In this document: positions 56,629-64,000 of the stretch, one piece after another | Layout: each line of letters opens with the position of its first letter | Position numbering within the stretch: position 1 is the first letter of the stretch | Source of the DNA: Larix kaempferi | Taxonomy: Eukaryota; Streptophyta; Pinopsida; Pinales; Pinaceae | DNA: 64,000 nucleotides | Direction: 5' to 3' | NCBI GenBank assembly: GCA_027924585.1 | Contig: BSBM01000007.1 | Location: 9,267,501-9,331,500 of the forward strand | The notes under the pieces: model-generated | Told to the model about the DNA's origin: nothing | Databases searched by the model: none | What the model saw: only the letters and a program-made list of their open reading frames with translations | Position numbers and translations under genes: made by a program

Positions 56629-59554
56629 TTACTTGTGGCTCGTCCCCGAGCCACTCGCAACACCAGCCTGCTTCATCTGCCTAAGCTTATCCTTTGCTGC
56701 TCGTGAGATTGTTGCGAATTGTGCCTTAAGCGCTTTAATACTTTCATCCATGTGTGTTACTTCTTCCTGCGCTGCGCTGAGCAGCTCAGCGGTTACCAAG
56801 GAGTCCTCTGTGCCCTCAATGACTCCTTTACTTGAGGTGAAGCTTTTCACCTTTTGCTCCAGTTCATCAACCAGATGTGCGACTTTGCTTTCATGCGGGC
56901 TAACTTCGTTAGCCAGGTTGATCTGCTGTTCTCTGTACTTCTGCACCTGCTGTTGAAATTGTGTGATTTCTCCTTTCTTTCTTATCTTCGCAAGAGCACT
57001 CAAGCCCTTGTACTCTTCTTCAGCTCTCGATATCGCATCCTCACAGTGCTTAATGTGCTGATCGAGCTCGGCTTTCTGTGGGAGCTCCTCTAGCTCCAGC
57101 CATGTTTTTGATGCATCCTCTAGGATAGCCTCTGTTGCTTCCACTCGACAGTGTATCTGTGTCTGTACAATTCTGAAAGCTTGCACTCGTGCTTCTTGGA
57201 TTTCCTCTGGAGTAGGCGGCCTATTCGCTTCCAGTGCAGCAATCCTTGCTTCGTATTCTTCCTCCATCTTTTTCTTCTCTTCATCTAGAGCCTTTGCTCT
57301 TTCCGCTATTTTTCTGATCTTTTGAGTTATTTCTAACTCAGGCCTGATATCGCACTACGGAAGTTCTACTGCGATATTCTTTAAAACAAGAGAGACATCC
57401 TGCTCTCGCTGAACATATTGTGTCAACTAGGCACTCTCTGCCTCATGCTGTGCGATGAGCTGCGCGTTTTCGTTAGACAGCAAAACATTTTGCTCATATG
57501 TGACTTGTTCTCTGTGCCTCAGCTCCGTGCCTATCTGCTGGAAAATTTCGTACAACTGGTCCACAGGTACTTCTGGTAGGTTCACCTCAAGAGGATGAAC
57601 CATCTGTACTTCCATAGGTACAGGGAACTTAATGCTTCCTGGCGGTATATGAACAATGTTCGTGCGGTCCCTTTCAATACTTTCTTCTCTGGTCTGTGAA
57701 GGGGGCTGCGAACTTTCTGCGACTGTAGTTGGAGCTGGCTGAATCTGCATGGAAGCAGTCTTCTCAGTTATTCCCTTCAACTCTCGCAATTTCTTGTCAA
57801 GGCCGATGCGCATAAGATCCTGCGATGACTGAATCGCAGCGAATTTATCCCGCATCTTCTCCTGTATTCGGCTGGCGATGAGATCATACTCATCCTCTAT
57901 CATGATTGGTGCCTGCGGTTCGTCGAAAGTAACCGCCTTTGTTCTCTTCTTCTTTGCTCGCAGTGGAGAAGGGCCTTCAGTAACCTTTCTCTTAGAACCT
58001 ATTGGTTCTTTCACTTTATCTTTAGGATCTACCTCCGGAACATCTTCTGGATCCTCAGCTGGGGGATCAACTGGAACTAGGCCAGAGGATAGATCATCAT
58101 ACATCTGTTTCATTTCCTCATCGAAACAATTCTTAATGGTGTCTTCAACTTGCTGGATTTCCATGCGATATGGGCCCGGGGGCCCATTCCTTATGGTTCC
58201 TGAATCCCTTGGGTTTGATATAGGTTTTATCCCTGTCGACTTTAAATTCCAGCTTGGACTGATAAATATCAACGACCGGCGAGTCGACACGCGGAATCGT
58301 TGCTACGGATTCAAGCAATAGCGTATAATAGTCAGGGAATACCATTGCGTTATTCTTGTGCTTCTCTGGGTGACTACTCGCCCAAAGATTTGAGTACCTC
58401 GAGCCTCTGCACGCCCCTGGTGCCAGTTGTGGAAACTGCGAATTGGGCGGCTCTTTCCATCCAATAAAAGCCATAAGGATCAGCAGCCACGAGAAGTGGA
58501 AGCTGTGAAGTGGATCCTGCTGCGCCTGCGCACAGTCTTGAAAGAAACTATTCAGCAAAAATAAACTCCAGTTGTAAGGTTTACCTTTTATGACTTCAAT
58601 CGCTAGGCGGATAACTGAGCCTGTGACCTCCTTCGGCCTCACCTTGAGGAGGAGTTTTCCGGCCAACAGACTAACAGTAAACCGCAAGGCGTCATCCTGT
58701 ATTGAGTTGACATCGTAGGCGCGACCTCCTCTTTGCAGCTTATACTCCGCAACCTGCTTGGTTGAGAGCCTGGTATCCTTTGTGGCGCCATCAATATTTA
58801 TCTGTGGGTCGAAGCCAGTCTTCGACAGACCGGTAATGCGGTGAATAAGGTCAACATTAACATCTATCCGGTTACCCAACCATAAGTAACCACCATGCAC
58901 ACATGAAAGTAGCATCCGCACCACAGCATTTACCTCCGAGCCCCGTCCAAAGTGTGGAATCTCCAGGAGATTGAGCAGTCCCGACGGTGCTAAATGGCTT
59001 ACATGGTCCATGAGGACGAACTCATCGCGCTCTGTCCTTGGGTTCCTCTGAATCGTCATATAACGATCGCGGCGGAATTGTGGGTACAACTTATAATCTC
59101 TCAGATTATAATCAGCAAACTTAACAGCATGCATATTCCCCCACAGGTTACCTTCTTCCTTCACTCGGTTATCCAGTGGTGGGAGTACGAGTTCATATTT
59201 AAAGTCTCTCGGAAGGACAATTGCTGGTGCATTTTCTATTCTTGGTGGGAAGTATACGGTAGCGACTGTGACTTCTTCCGGAAGTTCCTGCTCCGGTTCT
59301 TCTGACTCTGTGCTACTTGGGGTCTCGCTACACTCCATATTAGCTAAGGTTCTCGGTGACTGGCGTGTGGATGGAGAACCAGCAGTAACTTTCTTTCCTT
59401 TCTTCGCCACAACTGAAGTCATAGCACACTCAATTCCACCCCTTTGGAATCTCTGCAACACGTCTTCGAGAGGCTCGTCTGGCGCGAGGAACCTTCCCCT
59501 GTGGTACTCTGGACTTCCTATGATTGCTAATCTAATGCAAATCAGAGTCTGCAA
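56629..59554 (-). pseudogene. Third ORF of Gypsy D (accessory protein), lightly damaged
   Basis: The minus frame is open from 59554; a plausible ATG is 59422 (MTSVVAKKGKK), aligned with an ATG at 23238 in A. The N-terminal half matches A: LRDYKLYPQFRRDRYMTIQ, SCVHGGYLWLGNRIDVNVDL, IHRITGLSKTG and FHFSWLLILMAFIGWKEPPN. The C-terminal half (57427-58160, 56629-57267) has a KRKVTEG/KKKRTK basic patch and long Glu/Gln/Leu/Lys stretches typical of coiled coils. Damage is one frameshift in a G/C-rich run near 58190 and two TAG stops near 57357 and 57429. The stop at 56629-56631 lies 13 bp from the LTR. Length is about 930-975 codons. Function unknown; conservation with A implies it is part of the element. 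Confidence 0.75.
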
Positions 59555-60175
59555 CTGTTTTTGGTTTCCCTGCTAAGAACTCTGCTAAGAATACGCTTGG
59601 CTCGGCTCAATTGCGCTCAACTCTTTCGGTGAAAATGACCAAGTAGCCCCGTGCTTTGAATAAGACGTGTATTTATCATAAGGCGGAATTTCAAATGGCA
59701 ACGGGCCAGTAAACTGGACCCATTGGTGGCATTTAATGCATAGACAAGACAGCACCCCGCGCCCATTTATTGAAAACGCCGTTTGAAATTTCGCTGGGAA
59801 ACTGTGCGCCGGAGTGGTGTCGCATCGGATTTTCCAAATCTAGAAGAATCGCCGTACTGCTGCCAAATCTTAGTACAACAGATACTTGTCAGCCGTGCAG
59901 TTAATGCTTGTCAGAAGGCGAAGTGACTGGCCCTCTGATCAATTCAAAATTTGGTATCGCATCAATCTGTTTTTTGTCCTCTGCGATACGATATCGCATC
60001 GTCTGGAAATGGAAAGTGCCAAAAACTCGCCTCATATCAAAATTATCGCAACAACCAGGAAAGCTGGCTGCGAATTCTTACCTAAAGTATTTCCCGGTGT
60101 AGACTCCTTAGGGTGCGATGCTTCATTTCAACTACACTGAACATCTACACCATTTGCTTCCTTTCTGGGCTAGGG
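59555..60175 (-). other. Spacer between pol and third ORF of Gypsy D
   Basis: Non-coding. It contains GATAAATA (59670-59677, minus strand), aligned with TATAAATA at 22991 in A, 116 bp before the open frame of the third ORF. Shorter than the A spacer and without the G20 run. Confidence 0.6.
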
Positions 60176-63100
60176 CTAGGAGGTGGCATGGCCTTCGCGA
60201 TACAGCTTAAGCCTACTGCCATTGATCAAGGTAGGAAGAAACTCCCCACTCATAGTACGAAGCTGGATAGCACCTCCATCTGTTATTTGCTGGATTTGAT
60301 ATGGCCCTAACCAATGAGTTTTGAATTTTCCAGGGAACTTTATAAACTTACTGTCATAAAGGAGTACCAAGTCTCCAAGCTGAAAGGTTTTGTTCTTGAT
60401 ATGCCTATCATGCCAAGCTTTTTCTCGTGCTTTTTGCACTTTTTGATGGAATCCTGCGATAAATCTGTCTTCCTCCAGATTGAGCAGCTGTGCCAATCTC
60501 TCCTCTAAAGTATCAGAATCAGCCATCTCTGTAAGCTGAGCAATCCTTAGACTGGGTAAGATGTATTCCATAGGCATAACAGCCTCTTGTCCATATACCA
60601 GGCTGAAAGGTGTGTGCCCTGTTAGTTTCTTGCACGTGGTCCTGTAAGCCCATAATACAGCATTAACTCTAAGGTCCCAATCATCCCTTTGACTATTACA
60701 AATCTTTGTAAGGGCATTTTCTAATATCTTATTGAAAGCCTCCACCGTACCATTAGCTTGAGGGTGGTAAGGTGTACTCTTATGGTGCTGGATTTCAAAT
60801 TCCTCTGTCAAGGCTTCTATGGTGCTATTCAAAAAATGTGTGCCTTGATCACTCATCAAAGTCACTGGGCATCCAAATCTAGTGATGATGTTTTCAAAAA
60901 TAAATTGTGCTGCTGTAGCAGCATCACAATTCCTGACTGGTTTTGCCTCAGCCCACCTGGTGAGGTATTCTGTTGCTGTAATAATATATCTCACACCAGT
61001 TCGTTTTCCTGGGGGGTTAATAGAACCCACGAAGTCTATAGCCCACTTATCAAATGCGCGTAGCGTTATCTGTGGTCGCAACGACATTTCATCTCTTCTG
61101 GAGGGCTTTCCCGTCCTCTGGCAGATATCGCATGATCTGCAAAACTCTTTACTGTCTTTATGTAATGTAGGCCACCATAATCCGGCTGCTAGGATTTTCT
61201 GAGCGGTAGGCTTCCCTGCGAAATGGCCTCCTGCGATTCCCGAATGTGCTTCCTTAAGAATGGTTTGTTTCTCGTGGGGCATAACGCATCTGCGCAAGAT
61301 TTCATCTGGGCCCAACTTATAGAGGTGTCCTACAATCAAGGTGAAGTCTGCTGCTTTCACCATTAATTGTTTCTTTTGTTGCTTGGTAAACTCAGGCGGT
61401 GCCCACCCTGTAGTGAGAAATTGAATTATGTCTCCATAATATTCGTCTGCGACCTGAATGGAGAACAATTGCGCATCAGGCAAGTTGTCCTCTAAGTTAC
61501 TTGGTTCTTCACCTGAGTCTATCCTTGACAGGTGATCAGGTCCTGCATTTAGTCTTCCTGGCTTAACAATGATTTCGAATTCATATTCCTGGAACAACAA
61601 TAGCCATCTGCATATTCTTCCCCCTAACACTGGCTTATTGACCAAGTACTTTAATGCAGAATGGTCAGTGAACATCTTGAACGGGGCCCCCAACAGATAG
61701 TGCCGAAATTTCTGTAAAGCATACACCATTGCTAACCCTTCTCTCTCTGTGGTGGTGTAATTCTTCTCAGCTGTCGATAATCTCCTGCTCGAATATGCGA
61801 TAGGGTGGTCAATACCCCCTTCGCCTGGTTGCGTGAGAATAATGCCTAGTGCGATGCCAGATGCATCCACATGAACATGAAAAGGCTTGTTCCAATCTGG
61901 AAATACCAGAATAGGTGCTGTAACCATTTTTTCTTTTAGAGTGTCAAGACTCTTCTCACATTCCTCATTCCACTGAAATCTGATATCCTTCTTCAATAAT
62001 TTCTCCATTGGTGCGGTAATCTTGGCATAACCTTTGATAAACTTTCTGTAATACCCGGTATGACCAAGTGTAGTTCTCAGCTGCTTTACTGAGTTAGGTG
62101 CTGGTAAATTGACAATGATGGCGATCTTCGCAGGATCTACCATCAAGCCTTGTCTGCACACAATGTGACCCAACAACGTACCAAAAGGCGCACAAAATAT
62201 ACATTTTTTTAAGTTAAGGGAAATCTGGTGCTGTCTACATTTTTCAAACATTAATCTCAGATTTCCTATGTGCTTCTTGACTAGTCCAAATACAGTCCAA
62301 TCATCAAAATAAACTTCTAGAAATTGATGGATGTATTCCTTAAAGACAGCAACAACTACTCTAGAAAAAATTGCTGGGGCATTCTTAAGACCAAAGGGCA
62401 TTACCGTATACTGAAAGGAGCCCCATTCTGTCGCAAACGTGGTCTTGTGCCTGTCGTCTGGATGGATTCTTATCTGGTGATAGCCTGAAAAGCCATCAGT
62501 GAATGAATAGATTTCTTGTCCTCCAACATTGTCTAAGACTTCATCAGTGAATGGTGTCGAAAATGGGTCATGCAGCGATGCATCATTCAGTTTGCGCAAG
62601 TCGACACAGATCCTGATGTCTCCTTTTGTTTTCTTTTCTTGTACTACCATGGGACTAACCCACTCACTTTCTTCAACAGGCTCAATGATGCCTGCTGCTA
62701 GCATCTTATCTATTTCATCTTTTACTTTTGCTTTATACCGCGGGTTCAACCTGTATGGACATTGCTTAACCGGCTTAGCATCCTCCTTAAGCGGTATTCT
62801 CATGACTCCTAAGTCACCCACTATTCCCTTCATTTCTGTAAAGTTGGTAGGAAATAGGTCCTGATACTCGTGTAATAGGTCTGTGATTTGGCCAATTGTC
62901 TCATCATCCCAATAATCTCCAATAGAGGCAAACTTAGGGTCTGTTTCTGTGCCAATATTGCTCTTTTTAATCTTGATTGGTTCTGTTACAGCTGGGATTT
63001 CTAAGTGTGGACCTTCAACTTCACGCGTACCTTCTGTTTCTGCGATATTGATACTGCGAGGATCTTCATCCTCATCGCCTGAATCTTGTGCGCAGTTGTA

Positions 63101-64000
63101 ACATTCCAGAGCATGTTCCATCTGAATAGCCCACTCGGGTTGCGAATCCGCTGGTAATGGGCAATCCTCAAATATTTTAGTCTTTATGATCTTCAAGGCC
63201 CGATCAATGCTTGGATACTCAGATTCAAAACTGAACGTGAGCAAAAAGTTTTCAATCATAATAGGCCATGAGATAGTTCCTTTTCTTAGCTCTGTTTCTG
63301 TATACCAGTTCCGTGGAACTGTATCCAGTGTGTGGATAAACAAATGAACCCATTCTTCTGCTGGAATTTTTAGCCAACTCTGTTCACAGATCATAATGTG
63401 TGTTCTGGGATCACTCTCCCCTGTGTATTTCCGCTGTGTACAGTCTCTTTCTTTAGAGAATCTAATGCGCATCAGTCTCTTACAATCATACCATGATGCG
63501 ATATGTTCCTTGTGTGTGTACCACCATCTTGCAGGTGTGGCTCGAACTGCAAGGTCAAAAACCTCCATCCTCTGCTCTTGAGGAATCTCTTGTTCAAACT
63601 GCTGCAAAAAATCATTGACGTCCGCTAATCCATCAAAAGTTGGAATATACCTGTTTTCTGCCCCAATCCATCGCAGTGATTTAGTCATGAATGCGCATCT
63701 GCGAGTAGAAACTTCGTGGAGTCTATTTTGCCAATTCTCTAAGCCAACATCTGAATCTGATGTGCATGAGCTATCACATCTCCAGCTAATATGTCCATCA
63801 GCTGTAGGATCAATGTAATCTGTCTGATTAGAAGTCATTTGGTACAAATTTTCCATGTTATGCACCTCCTCTTCTGCTTTGATTGGCTCAATGTAGCGAG
63901 GACCCTGTAAAGGGTCTAGTGGTGCGATAACCCGGACTTGAGCATCTTCAAATGTCATCTTCCTTTTCTTCAAGTTGATAACAGCCTTGTTATCAAAAGC
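60176..64000 (-). CDS. Gypsy D pol, partial, uninterrupted (Gag-like insert, RT, RNase H, integrase)
   Basis: The frame is open from the window edge to a stop at 60176, at least 1265 codons counted from [12 protein letters not shown] (63973). Residues 108-265 form a Gag-like domain. RT starts at about 395 ([20 protein letters not shown]) and has [30 protein letters not shown] and active site YFDD (555-558). RNase H carries Asp in VDAS (703), Glu in EREG and Asp in FTDH (770). Integrase has zinc ligands His910, His917, Cys948 and Cys951 and the triad Asp980 (AIDF), Asp1042 (SDQGTHF) and Glu1078 (GTVEAF). The C-terminal domain ([20 protein letters not shown]) lacks a chromodomain. The protease lies beyond the window. 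Every visible catalytic residue is present, so this copy could encode working enzymes. Confidence 0.93.
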   Translation of the reverse strand, partial: AFDNKAVINLKKRKMTFEDAQVRVIAPLDPLQGPRYIEPIKAEEEVHNMENLYQMTSNQTDYIDPTADGHISWRCDSSCTSDSDVGLENWQNRLHEVSTRRCAFMTKSLRWIGAENRYIPTFDGLADVNDFLQQFEQEIPQEQRMEVFDLAVRATPARWWYTHKEHIASWYDCKRLMRIRFSKERDCTQRKYTGESDPRTHIMICEQSWLKIPAEEWVHLFIHTLDTVPRNWYTETELRKGTISWPIMIENFLLTFSFESEYPSIDRALKIIKTKIFEDCPLPADSQPEWAIQMEHALECYNCAQDSGDEDEDPRSINIAETEGTREVEGPHLEIPAVTEPIKIKKSNIGTETDPKFASIGDYWDDETIGQITDLLHEYQDLFPTNFTEMKGIVGDLGVMRIPLKEDAKPVKQCPYRLNPRYKAKVKDEIDKMLAAGIIEPVEESEWVSPMVVQEKKTKGDIRICVDLRKLNDASLHDPFSTPFTDEVLDNVGGQEIYSFTDGFSGYHQIRIHPDDRHKTTFATEWGSFQYTVMPFGLKNAPAIFSRVVVAVFKEYIHQFLEVYFDDWTVFGLVKKHIGNLRLMFEKCRQHQISLNLKKCIFCAPFGTLLGHIVCRQGLMVDPAKIAIIVNLPAPNSVKQLRTTLGHTGYYRKFIKGYAKITAPMEKLLKKDIRFQWNEECEKSLDTLKEKMVTAPILVFPDWNKPFHVHVDASGIALGIILTQPGEGGIDHPIAYSSRRLSTAEKNYTTTEREGLAMVYALQKFRHYLLGAPFKMFTDHSALKYLVNKPVLGGRICRWLLLFQEYEFEIIVKPGRLNAGPDHLSRIDSGEEPSNLEDNLPDAQLFSIQVADEYYGDIIQFLTTGWAPPEFTKQQKKQLMVKAADFTLIVGHLYKLGPDEILRRCVMPHEKQTILKEAHSGIAGGHFAGKPTAQKILAAGLWWPTLHKDSKEFCRSCDICQRTGKPSRRDEMSLRPQITLRAFDKWAIDFVGSINPPGKRTGVRYIITATEYLTRWAEAKPVRNCDAATAAQFIFENIITRFGCPVTLMSDQGTHFLNSTIEALTEEFEIQHHKSTPYHPQANGTVEAFNKILENALTKICNSQRDDWDLRVNAVLWAYRTTCKKLTGHTPFSLVYGQEAVMPMEYILPSLRIAQLTEMADSDTLEERLAQLLNLEEDRFIAGFHQKVQKAREKAWHDRHIKNKTFQLGDLVLLYDSKFIKFPGKFKTHWLGPYQIQQITDGGAIQLRTMSGEFLPTLINGSRLKLYREGHATS
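63179..63652 (-). other. Second Gag-like domain inside pol of Gypsy D
   Basis: [20 protein letters not shown], then [20 protein letters not shown] and [12 protein letters not shown], residues 110-172, with a helical tail to about 265. Same position and pattern as 18944-19450 in A. Conserved with an open frame, so it has been under constraint. Confidence 0.6.

Larger units (their letters stand above)
55054..64000 (-). mobile_element. Ty3/Gypsy LTR retrotransposon D (family A/D), right part off window
   Basis: The 3' LTR (55054-56615) interrupts the outer Copia gene. On the minus strand, third ORF, spacer and pol follow in the same layout as element A. Gag and the 5' LTR lie beyond 64000. The left flank is AAATT (55049-55053), the expected target duplication. 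pol is open throughout and keeps its catalytic residues, and the third ORF has few lesions, so D is much better preserved than A and may be young. Confidence 0.93.

Overview
This is nuclear DNA of a seed plant with a large, repeat-rich genome. The evidence is plant Ty3/Gypsy and Ty1/Copia lineages, a CACTA transposon, accessory plant-mobile-domain-like ORFs, and fragments of plant housekeeping genes. A gymnosperm would fit the many large decayed LTR elements, but nothing here fixes the lineage. No intact host gene is visible; almost every coding stretch belongs to a transposon or is a broken gene copy.

The window is a set of nested insertions that can be peeled apart. (1) The outermost layer is a decayed Ty1/Copia element on the + strand. 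Its protease and integrase part lies at 1-1508 and its next part at 54642-55053. (2) It is split by a giant CACTA-type DNA transposon at 1509-54641, with CACTA...TAGTG ends, a 3-bp AAG target duplication, and subterminal hairpin-repeat arrays at 1530-2345 and 54009-54600. (3) Gypsy element A (14245-27393, + strand, duplication TTCCT) and Gypsy element B (28897-50679, - strand, duplication ACCAT) inserted into the CACTA. (4) Copia element C (38440-45706, - strand, duplication AATGC) inserted into the gag of B. (5) Gypsy element D (55054 to beyond 64000, - strand) is of the same family as A and inserted into the outer Copia.

Without A, B and C the CACTA is about 18.2 kb. I find no transposase in it. 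It carries fragments of unrelated plant genes: the 3' end of ribosomal protein SA with an intron, ethanolamine-phosphate cytidylyltransferase, and RanGAP. It also has a tRNA-Val-like sequence, three coding-like stretches I cannot name, a LINE remnant and a foreign Gypsy RT scrap. This is the picture of a non-autonomous, gene-fragment-carrying (Pack-type) CACTA.

Family A/D is the most unusual content. Its Gag has five zinc knuckles. A second Gag-like helical domain lies inside Pol between protease and reverse transcriptase in both copies. A long third ORF follows Pol, is preceded by a TATA-like box, has coiled-coil character and ends almost at the 3' LTR. A is full of stop codons that look like C-to-T decay. 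D has an uninterrupted 1265-codon pol with all visible catalytic residues. Element B carries an extra RNase H after its integrase and an antisense accessory ORF.
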